Origin: Pokkaliibacter sp046614695
Lineage (GTDB): Bacteria; Pseudomonadota; Gammaproteobacteria; Pseudomonadales; Balneatricaceae
DNA length: 64,000 nt
NCBI RefSeq assembly: GCF_046614695.1
Contig: NZ_JBKKHQ010000007.1
Span: 186,001-250,000 of the forward strand
Direction: 5' to 3'
In this document: in pieces, positions 34,962 through 43,872 of the stretch
Position numbering within the stretch: position 1 is the first letter of the stretch
Layout of the letters: each line of letters starts with the position of its first letter
Notes under the pieces: generated by a model
Databases searched by the model: none
Told to the model about the DNA's origin: nothing
What the model saw: only the letters and a program-made list of their open reading frames with translations
Position numbers and translations under genes: made by a program

Positions 34962-36065
34962 TCAGCCGCGGTGCCCTTGAGGGTGTAATGTTAGCCGCCA
35001 GAATCGTGCCTGATCATCCTGTGTCAGACCGGCCAGCTGCTCTGCCGTTTCGCCGCTGCCAAGGAACAGGTCCATCCGTACGGAGGACTTAATGGCTGCT
35101 CCACGATCCTGGGCAATAACCAGTCGATGGATCTGCTGTTGTTGGCCAAGCTCGCCACTGACAAGTACGGGGAGCCCGGGAATAAAGTGCTTCCAGTCCA
35201 TCGCAGCACTGCGATAGGGGGTCAGGCCCTCGGCCAGACTCATGGCGCCGGGTGGGCCAACGCGGTTGGGATCATCTTCCTTCAGAGCAAAGAAGATCAT
35301 ACGCTGATTTTTCCAGTACACCTGATCCTGCGCTTTTTTGTCATGGCTCTTCATCCAGGCGCCGATGGCTTGCATGGAGATCTCTTCTTTTGAGATTTCA
35401 CCCTGATCAATCAGTACTTTCCCAATCGAGGTATAGGGAAGCTCGTTCGTTCCTGCAAAGACAAAACGCACCTCTTTGCCATCACTCATCCTGCCAGTGC
35501 CACTGCCTTGCACCTGAAGCACAAACGCAGACCAGCGATCTGTGTAGTAGAGAGGCTTGAGGCCTTTTACCTTGCCACTTTCTATGGATTGCCGGGTGGC
35601 CGAGGTGCCATTCTCAGGCTGTGCATAGATAGGCCAGTTAAGCGATGCCGTCGCTTTTTCTGAGACTGGGATGGTGGGCTCGTAATAAGCCGTCAGCATC
35701 GGACGGGAGGCTTCGGCAACAACGGGTTCCAGTTGGAAATTGCGATCCAGCCAGCGCAAGTAATCCGCTTGCGTCGCCTGTCTGGACAGTAACGTCTCCA
35801 ACTGAGCACAGCTGGCCAGATACCAGTCAAATTGCTTGGGTGTCATTCGCGCCTCGCCATCCAGACCCATCCGGGCAGGGTCTCGCAGAGATTCATAGCG
35901 CGCGCAGCTTCTGGCATAGGTTTGCGCCACTTCATGAAGATTATCTGTACGGATAAAGGCGGAAGCTGAGGGGGTAAAGCTCTGAGTGGCTTCAGGGGCT
36001 GGCGGACTGGTGTTCATGCCGAATGAGGCAAGAAGAGAGATCAGTAAGGAAATAAAGTCAGACAT
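34962..36065 (-). CDS. mltA: Membrane-bound lytic murein transglycosylase A
   Basis: The 367-residue enzyme cleaves the MurNAc-GlcNAc bond of peptidoglycan to form 1,6-anhydroMurNAc. The MltA domain spans residues ~120-270 (MLTAYYEPTIPVSE, VQGSGTGRM, FVFAGTNELPYTSIG), and the C-terminal 3D domain has VIAQDRGAAIKSSVRMDLFLGSG with the catalytic-type Asp residues. E. coli MltA is a lipoprotein; here the N-terminus (MSDFISLLISLLASFGMNTS) is hydrophobic but has no lipobox Cys, so it may be a secreted or membrane-anchored form. No Shine-Dalgarno is clear at the chosen start. Two small entericidin-type genes lie just upstream on the same strand. Confidence 0.92.
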   Translation of the reverse strand: MSDFISLLISLLASFGMNTSPPAPEATQSFTPSASAFIRTDNLHEVAQTYARSCARYESLRDPARMGLDGEARMTPKQFDWYLASCAQLETLLSRQATQADYLRWLDRNFQLEPVVAEASRPMLTAYYEPTIPVSEKATASLNWPIYAQPENGTSATRQSIESGKVKGLKPLYYTDRWSAFVLQVQGSGTGRMSDGKEVRFVFAGTNELPYTSIGKVLIDQGEISKEEISMQAIGAWMKSHDKKAQDQVYWKNQRMIFFALKEDDPNRVGPPGAMSLAEGLTPYRSAAMDWKHFIPGLPVLVSGELGQQQQIHRLVIAQDRGAAIKSSVRMDLFLGSGETAEQLAGLTQDDQARFWRLTLHPQGHRG

Positions 36066-36128
36066 GAAAAACCGCAGAGTCAGCAGGATTAAAAAGAGGC
36101 GGGATGCGGGATCGAGTCCCGCTTTGGC

Positions 36129-36254
36129 TTATTGTGCTGCCTTCTGAATGGCGGCACCGCCTTTTTGGATGTCTTGCCCGAGGCCACTCATTGTATTGCA
36201 GCCTGCCAGACTGACTCCCAGAACCATCACAATGATAGCTGCGATTTTTGCCAT
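36129..36254 (-). CDS. Entericidin-type small lipoprotein 1
   Basis: The 41-residue product begins MAKIAAIIVMVLGVSLAGCN, giving a lipoprotein signal peptide with lipobox LAGC (Cys19), so the mature lipopeptide has about 22 residues. The sequence after the Cys, NTMSGLGQDIQKGGAAI, is the pattern of entericidin A/B (CNT-x-x-G-x-G-x-D-I). Entericidins are small envelope lipoproteins linked to stationary-phase lysis and its antidote in E. coli. The gene lies 63 bp upstream of mltA and downstream of a second copy. Such short genes are often missed in automatic annotation. Confidence 0.88.
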   Translation of the reverse strand: MAKIAAIIVMVLGVSLAGCNTMSGLGQDIQKGGAAIQKAAQ

Positions 36255-36442
36255 GCTTCGCTATTCCTCATCAGCAAAAACAAACTTCAGTGCTGCTCGT
36301 ATTGAAACGTCAGGCACTTTCAGACCGAGGTCCGAGGCCAAACAATACTTAACTTGTGACAGCGTCGTCCAGTGCTTAAGAGATCAGGGAAAGAAATCAG
36401 TAAAGATTGGTTTGCTGGTAGGGAAGTGTGGCTCTACCCCAA

Positions 36443-36468
36443 TGAAAAAGGCCAGCTAAGCTGGCCCT
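36443..36468 (-). terminator. Terminator of entericidin-type gene 2
   Basis: On the minus strand GGCCAGC and GCTGGCC pair around a 3-nt loop and are followed by TTTTTC. It separates the two entericidin-type genes. Confidence 0.8.
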
Positions 36469-36485
36469 TGTCACAATGATTCAAC

Positions 36486-36629
36486 TCAGTAGGACTTGTT
36501 GTCCTGAGCTGAATCATGAATCGCATCACCACCGGCTTCGATGTCTTTGCCTGCGCCAGCAACGGTGTTGCAGCCAGCCATACCAAGTGCGAATGCCATT
36601 ACCATAAACAGTGCGAATACCTTTTTCAT
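36486..36629 (-). CDS. Entericidin-type small lipoprotein 2
   Basis: The 47-residue product begins MKKVFALFMVMAFALGMAGC, with lipobox MAGC (Cys20), followed by NTVAGAGKDIEAGGDAI, the entericidin pattern. The mature part has about 28 residues and a polar, charged tail (HDSAQDNKSY). GGAAGAG lies just upstream of the ATG. It is a paralogue of the gene at 36129-36254 but has its own terminator, so the two may be expressed separately. The pairing resembles the ecnA/ecnB toxin-antidote arrangement of E. coli, although which would play which role cannot be told. Confidence 0.9.
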   Translation of the reverse strand: MKKVFALFMVMAFALGMAGCNTVAGAGKDIEAGGDAIHDSAQDNKSY

Positions 36630-36823
36630 CGTTCTCTTCCTTGTTCCATGTAGAAGGTCGCTTTAAAGCGTGAGCCCACTGGGCTGCAGGTTCGTCATCG
36701 ACGTCCTGAACTTTTTTATAGGAGCGCGCCAATGAAATCTCAATGAGCAAAAGGGCAATGGAAAAAATTAGAAAAGGCCTGCAGTAATCCGAAGGAAATT
36801 CGTAGCAGACAAGCCAAAGCCAG

Positions 36824-36852
36824 AAACAAAAAGCCCGGACAATGCCGGGCTT
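36824..36852 (-). terminator. Terminator of the polyol operon after xylB
   Basis: On the minus strand AAGCCCGG and CCGGGCTT form the stem, followed by TTTGTTT. It lies 17 bp after the xylB stop codon. Confidence 0.85.
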
Positions 36853-36869
36853 GTTGATAATGCCTTGCC

Positions 36870-38351
36870 TCAGGAGAGACCGTGCACTTTCGTCAGTGCT
36901 TCGCGGTAGGCCTGGTAGGCTTTTTCATACGCGGCGACATTTTCTGCGACCGGCGTAACCTCACTGGACTCATCGACGCTGACACAGCGCTCACAAAGAC
37001 TGTCGATAGACTCTCCTGTGACACACCAGGCTGCCTGAATGGCTCCACCCAGGGCGGCTGCTTCACCACTGACAGGGCAAACCACTTTGGCGTTCATGGT
37101 ATCAGCGACGATCTGGCGCCAGATCGCACTTTTTGAGCCACCGCCGATCAAACGAATGGAGTCACCCTGCAGACCGGCCTCGCGCAATAAATCCAGACCA
37201 TAGCGAAGACCAAAGGTTGTGCCTTCAACCACGGCGCGGCACAGGTTTGCCGTTGTCATATTCAGGCTGTTCAGGCCAAGGATGGACGCACTGGCCTGAG
37301 GCAGAGAAGGCACACGCTCACCGTTGAGGAAGGGCAGCATGACGACACCTTCCGCACCGATAGGAGACTTGGCCAGCTCTTCATTAAACTGGGCAATATC
37401 GAGCTTGAAGAGCTTCTGCACAGCACTGCTGGCACTGGTTAAATTCATTGTGCAGATCAGTGGCAGCCAGCCATTCGCAGAGGAACAAAACGCTGCGACA
37501 CCAGCATTTGGGCTTACCAGAGGACTGTCGGAGTGGGCGTAGACCGTACCGGATGTGCCAAGGCTCATGGTGATGATACCTTCACGAATGTTGCCTGTGC
37601 CGATGGCGCCCATCATGTTGTCGCCACCACCACTGGCAACCTGAACATTGTCAGAAAGCCCCAGTAAGGCCGCAATTTCTGGGCGAACAACGCCAGCAGC
37701 GTCATGGGCCTCCAGCAGGCGCGGCAGCGCTTTCACAAGGCGGCCGCTGTTGTCATCAATATGGTTCAGTAGGGCTTCATCCCACTTACGGCTGCGGATA
37801 TCAAAATAGCCGGTGCCCGAGGCATCACCATAGTCTGCGCAGCATTCGCCGGTGAACCAGTAGTTAAGGTAATCGTGGGGCAAAAGAATGTGTTCGATCT
37901 GTTCAAAAACTTCAGGGAAGTGACGCTTGGTCCAGAGCAGTTTGGATACGGTGTATCCTGGCGCGATGACCAGCCCCAGACGGTCAAGGGATGCCTGGGC
38001 TCCGCCCAGCTGCTCTAGCAGCTCATTATTTTCCGCTGTGCTTTCCGTATCACACCAAAGCTTGGCTGGACGCAGGGCTTCACCTGCCTTGTTTAGTAGC
38101 ACCAGGCCATGTTGCTGGCCAGAGATGCCGATGCCCTTAATACTGCTGGTGGCAATCCCCGCTGCACTGACCGCGGTTTTGAAAGCGGCGATAAGCGCAT
38201 CTGTCCACCAGCTGACTTCCTGCTCACGGCGGCCATTGGCCAGGCTTATCAGCTCATGGGCACTGTAGCCTTCACCGATCAACTGACCCTTCTCGCTGTC
38301 GAGAATGACGACTTTGGTACCCTGGGTACCACAATCAATACCAACGTACAT
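36870..38351 (-). CDS. xylB: Xylulokinase
   Basis: The 493-residue FGGY-family kinase phosphorylates D-xylulose to xylulose 5-phosphate. The N-terminal phosphate motif GIDCGTQGTKVVILD, the GISGQQHGLVLL segment and the C-terminal GGGSKSAIWRQIVADTMN are clear. Position 7-38 kb downstream in the mannitol operon points to use of D-arabitol (oxidised to xylulose by MtlD) as well as mannitol, as in Pseudomonas fluorescens where a xylulose kinase gene accompanies mtlD. No fructokinase gene is visible. It is the last gene of the operon, ending at a good terminator. Confidence 0.95.
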   Translation of the reverse strand: MYVGIDCGTQGTKVVILDSEKGQLIGEGYSAHELISLANGRREQEVSWWTDALIAAFKTAVSAAGIATSSIKGIGISGQQHGLVLLNKAGEALRPAKLWCDTESTAENNELLEQLGGAQASLDRLGLVIAPGYTVSKLLWTKRHFPEVFEQIEHILLPHDYLNYWFTGECCADYGDASGTGYFDIRSRKWDEALLNHIDDNSGRLVKALPRLLEAHDAAGVVRPEIAALLGLSDNVQVASGGGDNMMGAIGTGNIREGIITMSLGTSGTVYAHSDSPLVSPNAGVAAFCSSANGWLPLICTMNLTSASSAVQKLFKLDIAQFNEELAKSPIGAEGVVMLPFLNGERVPSLPQASASILGLNSLNMTTANLCRAVVEGTTFGLRYGLDLLREAGLQGDSIRLIGGGSKSAIWRQIVADTMNAKVVCPVSGEAAALGGAIQAAWCVTGESIDSLCERCVSVDESSEVTPVAENVAAYEKAYQAYREALTKVHGLS

Positions 38352-38437
38352 GTTTAACCCTTCTTGTTCTTTCTGTGGTAACGCCCGGCAGCGAGCGGAG
38401 TATCTATACTGGTGCGCGAGTCAGGCAGACTTCACTG

Positions 38438-39088
38438 TTACTGATATTCGCCCGCTTTCAATGCTGACAGGCTTTCATGCAGATTGGCATGACGATAACT
38501 GGCAATACTAAAAGCTTCAGGCCAGGGGGTATGCGGATCTGGAATGGCAATAACTTTCATCCCAGCGGCCACGCCTGCTTTTACCCCATTGACTGAATCT
38601 TCCCAGACCAGACACTCGGCCGGGTCTGCACGCAGGCGCTCTGCGGCAAGCAGGAAGACGGCAGGATCTGGCTTGGAGCGTGGGACTTCGTACCCTGACA
38701 CCAGTACATCCACCGCGAGACGATTTTCTCTCACTACCGTTTGAATAAAGTCCAGTGGCGAGGAAGAAGCGATTGCTACGGAATAGCCATTCTCCGCGAC
38801 GTACTTCATCAGCTCGCGGGCACCTTTCATCATGGGAATCTGTGGTAAGCGAAGACGCATCGCTTCCTGAATTTGCTTAACAAAGACGGGCGGTTCGATA
38901 AAAGCCTGAGGATACTGCTCACTCAGACGCTGCCCGATTTCAGTGGTACTCATACCCTGCATGGACTTGAAGGTATCGACCGGGACATCCAGTCCATAAT
39001 GACGTTTCATTACTGCGCCTTCGATATCCAGCCAATGAGGCTCGGAGTCGATCAGCAGGCCGTCCATATCGAAAATTGCAAACATCAT
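38438..39088 (-). CDS. HAD-family hexitol phosphatase-like protein
   Basis: The 216-residue HAD phosphatase has motif I FAIFDMDGLLIDSEPHW, motif II in AIASSSPLDF, motif III Lys in RSKPDPAVFLLAA and motif IV WEDSVNGVKAGVAAGM. The DMDGLLIDSEP stretch is that of the YniC/HxpB group (2-deoxyglucose-6-phosphate and hexitol-phosphate phosphatases). Between mtlD and xylB it could clear toxic mannitol- or sorbitol-phosphate or another sugar phosphate formed during polyol use. AAGGA precedes two adjacent ATG codons (39088 and 39085); an upstream ATG at 39106 is less likely. A UUCG-looped terminator stands between it and mtlD. Confidence 0.88.
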   Translation of the reverse strand: MMFAIFDMDGLLIDSEPHWLDIEGAVMKRHYGLDVPVDTFKSMQGMSTTEIGQRLSEQYPQAFIEPPVFVKQIQEAMRLRLPQIPMMKGARELMKYVAENGYSVAIASSSPLDFIQTVVRENRLAVDVLVSGYEVPRSKPDPAVFLLAAERLRADPAECLVWEDSVNGVKAGVAAGMKVIAIPDPHTPWPEAFSIASYRHANLHESLSALKAGEYQ

Positions 39089-39191
39089 TGAATCCTTATC
39101 TTGCATAAAGCGTATTGCCGCTGTTTGGGTCTCTGCACCTTTGTGCAGTTCATGGCAGGCAGACTCAATATTGTCGCCATGGCTTTACCTC

Positions 39192-39218
39192 AAACAAAAG
39201 CGGGGCCGAAGCCCCGCT
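39192..39218 (-). terminator. UUCG-loop terminator after mtlD
   Basis: On the minus strand AGCGGGGC-TTCG-GCCCCGCT is an 8-bp stem closed by a stable UUCG tetraloop and followed by TTTTGTTTG. It may reduce read-through into the HAD and xylB genes. Confidence 0.8.
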
Positions 39219-39233
39219 GTTAAAAGCCCGTAT

Positions 39234-40706
39234 TTACGCTACGTAGGCTTTCAAAGTTTCATCGACACCGTTGTCACGCAGGCTGTTATAGGCGCGCTCG
39301 AATTCGCTACGGAATTCTGCAGAACCTGCGATCGTTGGGCCGAAGATCTCATCCATCGCCAGGAAGTTATCAATGATGTTGGCTTCATCAGCAACAACTT
39401 CTTTCAGGAAGTCAGCTTTAGGATCAGGGATCTTGTAGCTGACACCAGTCTCGGTCACACCGCGCAGATACCAGGCCCAAGAGGCGACCAGCAAGGCAAC
39501 ACGGTCAAGTTTCTGGCCACGTTTGATTGCTTCGTTAACAGTCAGAATGACGTATTTCGGGAACTTGGCATAACCATCAGAGCAGGTGCGCTCCAGCTGG
39601 TCGCAAATTGCACGGTTAGAGAAACGATCAATCAGGGTTTGCTTGTATTCGGTCAGGTCGATACCTGGAACAGGATCCAGCTGAGGAGTTACGTCCAGAT
39701 CCATAAAGTCGCGAACGTATTTCAGGATCAGTGCATCTTCCATGGTCTCATGAACAAAGGACTGACCTTTGGTGAAGCCAAGGTAAGTCAGTGCCAGATG
39801 GCTACCGTTCAGAAGTTTGAGCTTCATCTGCTCGTAAGGAGTCACGTCTGGCACGATCTGAACGCCGACTTCTTCCCATGCTGGACGGCCATTGCAGAAG
39901 TTGTCTTCCAAAACCCACTGAATGAAGGTTTCGCAGACAACAGGCCATGCATCCTCAATACCGGTTTTATCCAGCAATTGCTGTTTGTGAGCAGCACTGG
40001 TCATTGGCGTAATGCGGTCAACCATGGCGTTCGGGAACGAAACGTTGGCATCAATCCAGCCAGCCAGTTCTGAGTCCAAACGAGTGGTGAAATCCATCAG
40101 CGCTTTCTTGGCCACTTTACCGTTATGGGGCAGGTTATCGCAGCTCATAACAGTGAAAGGCTTCATGCCCTGATCGCGGCGCATTTTCAGCGCTTTGGCC
40201 AGATAGCCGAAAATCGTTTTCGGGCTGTCAGGGTTGTTCAGATCATGCTGAATCTGTGGCAGGTCGAACATGAATTCGCCAGTGGCGTCATCAACGCAGT
40301 AACCGCCTTCCGTGATGGTAAGAGAAACGATACGGGTTTCTTCGGAGGTCAGCTTGGCGATCAGTTGCTCAGGAGCGTCTGGAGCCAGAATAAAGTTCTG
40401 AATGGAGCCGATCACCTGAGTCTGAGTGTCGTCGGTATCACCCAACTCGAACTGGGTGTAAAGGAAATCCTGGCTCTTCAGCGCATCATTCATACCACGA
40501 TCTTCAGGGCGCAGGCCTACACCACAGATTGCCCACTCTTTCGCTTTGCCCTGATTCAGCAGACGCTCGGTATAAATCGCCTGGTGAGCACGATGAAAAC
40601 CACCTACGCCAACATGCACGATACCCTGTGTGCATGCGCTGCGGTCGTAAGAGGGTGCAGAAACGCCTTCTGGCAGCTGGTCCAGTGAGGAGGAAGAAAG
40701 TTTCAT
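39234..40706 (-). CDS. mtlD: Mannitol 2-dehydrogenase (polyol dehydrogenase)
   Basis: The 490-residue, zinc-independent, NAD-dependent long-chain dehydrogenase converts D-mannitol to D-fructose (and often D-arabitol to D-xylulose). The Rossmann motif IVHVGVGGFHRAHQA lies near residues 29-43, and the catalytic segment with Lys, Asn and His is KLKLLNGSHLALTYLG near residue 295. The ATG at 40706 is taken because AGGATC lies at the proper distance and the product then matches Pseudomonas MtlD in length (493); the frame is open to 40793. It follows the ABC transporter genes in the operon and ends in the terminator at 39192-39218. Confidence 0.95.
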   Translation of the reverse strand: MKLSSSSLDQLPEGVSAPSYDRSACTQGIVHVGVGGFHRAHQAIYTERLLNQGKAKEWAICGVGLRPEDRGMNDALKSQDFLYTQFELGDTDDTQTQVIGSIQNFILAPDAPEQLIAKLTSEETRIVSLTITEGGYCVDDATGEFMFDLPQIQHDLNNPDSPKTIFGYLAKALKMRRDQGMKPFTVMSCDNLPHNGKVAKKALMDFTTRLDSELAGWIDANVSFPNAMVDRITPMTSAAHKQQLLDKTGIEDAWPVVCETFIQWVLEDNFCNGRPAWEEVGVQIVPDVTPYEQMKLKLLNGSHLALTYLGFTKGQSFVHETMEDALILKYVRDFMDLDVTPQLDPVPGIDLTEYKQTLIDRFSNRAICDQLERTCSDGYAKFPKYVILTVNEAIKRGQKLDRVALLVASWAWYLRGVTETGVSYKIPDPKADFLKEVVADEANIIDNFLAMDEIFGPTIAGSAEFRSEFERAYNSLRDNGVDETLKAYVA

Positions 40707-40849
40707 GGGATGATCCTGTTGCATGTACGTGGCAAAAAGAACTTGCCGTTTGGTCACAGTATCTGGATCGATGGTCTTATCACTGCCGTACATCGAGTCG
40801 GCCGCGACCCCCGCTGTGCTAAACGGTAGTTTGGGTCTTGGAGCGAGGA

Positions 40850-40867
40850 GCCTGCCGAGTGGCAGGC
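40850..40867 (-). other. Stem-loop between mtlK and mtlD
   Basis: GCCTGCC and GGCAGGC form a 7-bp stem with a 4-nt loop. No T-run follows on the minus strand, so it is more likely an mRNA-stability or partial-attenuation element. Confidence 0.55.
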
Positions 40868-40877
40868 CCCAGAGTTA

Positions 40878-41984
40878 TCAGGTCGCGTCTTTCGCCTGAT
40901 TTCTAGCGATAGTGATACCGTCTTCGTTAAACAGGTGGCACTGGGAAATATCCAGTTGCAGGGCTGCTTTCTGACCGAAGTCGGCAACAAAGTCACCAGG
41001 AGCTCGCACGGTAAGGGTTTCACCGGACGAGGCTTTAACGTAGCAGAAGGTATCGCTACCCAGGTGCTCGGTCACATCCATGACAACTTTGAAGTCGCTT
41101 TCGTTTTCACCGACAACCTGGATGTGTTCAGGGCGAATGCCCAGAACCACTTTGTCGCCAGTAGAAACGCCAGCATTGTCACGTGGTAACTGGATGCTTG
41201 GGCCTGCATTGAGCGCTACCGTCACAGACTGAGCATCAACAGCCGCTACACGGCCATCCAGGAAGCCCATTTTCGGTGTGCCGATAAAGGCAGCAACAAA
41301 CTGGTTCACCGGGTTGTGATAAAGCTCCATTGGAGATCCTACCTGCTCGATGCGGCCTCCATTTAATACGACTACTTTATCCGCCAGAGTCATCGCTTCG
41401 ACCTGGTCGTGAGTAACGTAGATCATGGTGGCATTCAGGTCATGATGCAGGCGAGCCAGCTCAAGACGCATTTGCACACGAAGTGCCGCATCCAGGTTGG
41501 ACAAAGGCTCATCAAACAGGAATACCTTGGGGTTACGAACGATGGCACGGCCGATAGCCACACGCTGGCGCTGACCACCGGAAAGTGCTTTTGGCTTACG
41601 CTCAAGCAGATGGCTCAGTTCAAGAATACGTGCTGCATCCTGAACCTTGCTTTCAGTTTCCTGTTTATCCAGGCCTGCAAGATCCAGTGCAAAAGACATA
41701 TTCTTTTTCACTGTCATGTGCGGGTACAGAGCGTAGGTCTGGAATACCATCGCCAGATCACGCTTAGCTGGAGTGACATCAGTAATGTCGCGATCATCCA
41801 GGCTGATATTACCGCTGGTAACTTCTTCAAGGCCTGCAATCAGACGCAGCAGGGTGGATTTACCACAACCTGAGGGTCCGACGAATACGACAAACTCATG
41901 ATCATTGATATCAAGGTCTACGCCTTTAATGATCTCAAGGCCATCAAAAACCTTGCGAAGCTTTCTTATTTTCAGATCTGCCAT
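40878..41984 (-). CDS. mtlK: Polyol ABC transporter ATP-binding protein
   Basis: The 368-residue CUT1-family ATPase (UgpC/MalK type) has Walker A GPSGCGKST near residue 36, signature LSGGQRQR near residue 134, Walker B VFLFDEPLSNLDA and the H-loop THD. A C-terminal TOBE domain of ~120 residues (LGIRPEHIQV) is present. It should power mannitol/sorbitol/arabitol import with the two permeases and the binding protein upstream. The spacing to the neighbouring permease gene is 13 bp. Confidence 0.95.
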   Translation of the reverse strand: MADLKIRKLRKVFDGLEIIKGVDLDINDHEFVVFVGPSGCGKSTLLRLIAGLEEVTSGNISLDDRDITDVTPAKRDLAMVFQTYALYPHMTVKKNMSFALDLAGLDKQETESKVQDAARILELSHLLERKPKALSGGQRQRVAIGRAIVRNPKVFLFDEPLSNLDAALRVQMRLELARLHHDLNATMIYVTHDQVEAMTLADKVVVLNGGRIEQVGSPMELYHNPVNQFVAAFIGTPKMGFLDGRVAAVDAQSVTVALNAGPSIQLPRDNAGVSTGDKVVLGIRPEHIQVVGENESDFKVVMDVTEHLGSDTFCYVKASSGETLTVRAPGDFVADFGQKAALQLDISQCHLFNEDGITIARNQAKDAT

Positions 41985-41997
41985 GTTTCTAAATCCT

Positions 41998-42831
41998 TTA
42001 CTTCACCGCGCCGAAGGACAGGCCGCGTACAAGTTGTTTTTGGCTGAGCCAGCCGATGATCAGGATGGGGGCGCAGGCCAAGGTGGAAACTGCTGAGAGC
42101 TTGGCCCAGAACAATCCTTCGGGACTCGAATAAGATGCAATTAGTGCGGTCAGCGGAGCTGCTTTAGAGGCTGTCAGGTTCAGAGACCAGAAGGCTTCAT
42201 TCCAGCTCAGGATCAGTGACAGCAGCATGGTAGAAGCCAGACCACCTTTACTGATAGGCAAAAGCACGCGACCGATTTCCTGCAAAGGAGTAGCGCCGTC
42301 AAGACGTGCTGCTTCCAGGATGTCTTTGGGGATTTCCTTAAAGAAGGAATACGCCATCCACACCATGATAGGCAGGTTGATCAGGACATAAATAATGGTC
42401 AGTGCCAGTCGGGTATCCAGCAGACCAGTCCACTTGCACAGCAGGTAGATTGGGACCAGCACGCCGACAGGCGGCAGCATTTTGGTAGAAAGCATCCACA
42501 GCAGGGTGCTCTTGGTGCGCTTACTTTCATAGAAGGCCATGGAGTAAGCAGCAGGTACTGCGATGATCATACCCAGGATAGTCGAGCCAAAGGACACCAC
42601 CACTGAGTTCCATGCGTAATGGAAGTAGCCAGTACGCGCAGAGATTTCTTCATAGTTCTCCAAGGTAGGAGTGAAGAACAACTGTGGCGGTGTAGCAAAG
42701 GCAGCCAGTTCAGTTTTGAAACTGGTCAGGATCATCCAGAAGATCGGGAAGAACACCAGCAGACCAACTGCCCAGGCAAGTACACCCAGGAAGAAAGTAC
42801 GCAGCTGGCGTGTTTGTTTCAAAGTCAGCAT
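41998..42831 (-). CDS. mtlG: Polyol ABC transporter permease (MalG type)
   Basis: The 277-residue inner-membrane protein has six hydrophobic helices and the EAA loop EAARLDGATPLQEIGRVLLP typical of CUT1 permeases. It pairs with MtlF. It lies 10 bp after the mtlF stop codon and 13 bp before mtlK. Its start at 42831 has AAGGAGAA just upstream. Confidence 0.94.
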   Translation of the reverse strand: MLTLKQTRQLRTFFLGVLAWAVGLLVFFPIFWMILTSFKTELAAFATPPQLFFTPTLENYEEISARTGYFHYAWNSVVVSFGSTILGMIIAVPAAYSMAFYESKRTKSTLLWMLSTKMLPPVGVLVPIYLLCKWTGLLDTRLALTIIYVLINLPIMVWMAYSFFKEIPKDILEAARLDGATPLQEIGRVLLPISKGGLASTMLLSLILSWNEAFWSLNLTASKAAPLTALIASYSSPEGLFWAKLSAVSTLACAPILIIGWLSQKQLVRGLSFGAVK

Positions 42832-42841
42832 GGGGTTCTCC

Positions 42842-43783
42842 TTACGCCTTGTCCGTCAGGTTCTTGCCGATCAGGCGAATCAGGATGAATGCGGCGATGT
42901 TGGCGATGACAACAGCGACCAGACCACCTGCAGAACCCATACCCACGTCAAATTGCAGTAGTGCCTGGCTGTAGATCAGGTACGCAAGGTTAGTTGTTGC
43001 GTAGCCAGGACCACCACTGGTCGTGGTGAAGATTTCAGCGAAGACAGACAGCAGGAAGATAGTTTCGATCATGACCACAACCGCTATAGGGCGAGACAGG
43101 TGCGGTAAGGTAATGTGGAAGAAAATCGCTACAGGACCTGCACCATCAAGACGCGCAGCATCTTTCTGTTCCTGGTCGAGACTCTGCATTGCCGTCATCA
43201 GGATCAGGATGGCAAAGGGCAGCCACTGCCAGGAAACGATCATCACAATCGATAACATGGGGAACTGGCCAAACCAGTCAATCGGGGTTGCGCCAAAGAA
43301 CTTCCAGACGGCGGCAAAAATACCCGACACCGGATGCAGCAGCAGGTTTTTCCACACCAGTGCACTCACAGTAGGCATGATAAAGAAAGGAGAAATCAGC
43401 ATGACGCGAACAATGCCACGACCCCAGAAATCAATATCAACCAGTACGGAGATCAGTACGCCAAGGACGACACTGATCAGCAACACACTGCCTACCAGAA
43501 TCAATGTGTTTAGGGCACCTGCGATGAACCCATCGTCGGTGAGAAAGTAGTAGAAGTTTTCAAAGCCAACAAAAGGCTCGTTGCCCGGATAGAGCAAGCT
43601 GTAGCGAAGTGTGGAGAAATAAATTGTCATCGCCAGAGGGACAATCATCCACACCAGTAGCAGCAGTACTGAAGGGGATACCGTCAGCAGGCGCAGTTTG
43701 TCTTCCTGTGCGGAAACACCACGCTTTTTGCGTTTGGTGTCTGCGCTCTGCGCTGTTCCGGAGTCCAGACTGGTAGTATTCAT
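42842..43783 (-). CDS. mtlF: Polyol ABC transporter permease (MalF type)
   Basis: The 313-residue membrane protein has six helices after a cytoplasmic tail of about 45 basic residues, with the CUT1 EAA motif DAARLDGAGPVAIFFHITLP. It should form the translocation channel with MtlG. The ATG at 43783 has AAGAG upstream and starts a typical N-terminal tail; the frame remains open to 43831. A stem-loop separates it from mtlE. Confidence 0.94.
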   Translation of the reverse strand: MNTTSLDSGTAQSADTKRKKRGVSAQEDKLRLLTVSPSVLLLLVWMIVPLAMTIYFSTLRYSLLYPGNEPFVGFENFYYFLTDDGFIAGALNTLILVGSVLLISVVLGVLISVLVDIDFWGRGIVRVMLISPFFIMPTVSALVWKNLLLHPVSGIFAAVWKFFGATPIDWFGQFPMLSIVMIVSWQWLPFAILILMTAMQSLDQEQKDAARLDGAGPVAIFFHITLPHLSRPIAVVVMIETIFLLSVFAEIFTTTSGGPGYATTNLAYLIYSQALLQFDVGMGSAGGLVAVVIANIAAFILIRLIGKNLTDKA

Positions 43784-43872
43784 AGACTTGACTCTTATCG
43801 TTATCGTTAAAGACCGGGATATCCCGTCCACTTTTGCCGGCTACAGGCACTTAACTGCCGGCAGCCTGAAGA

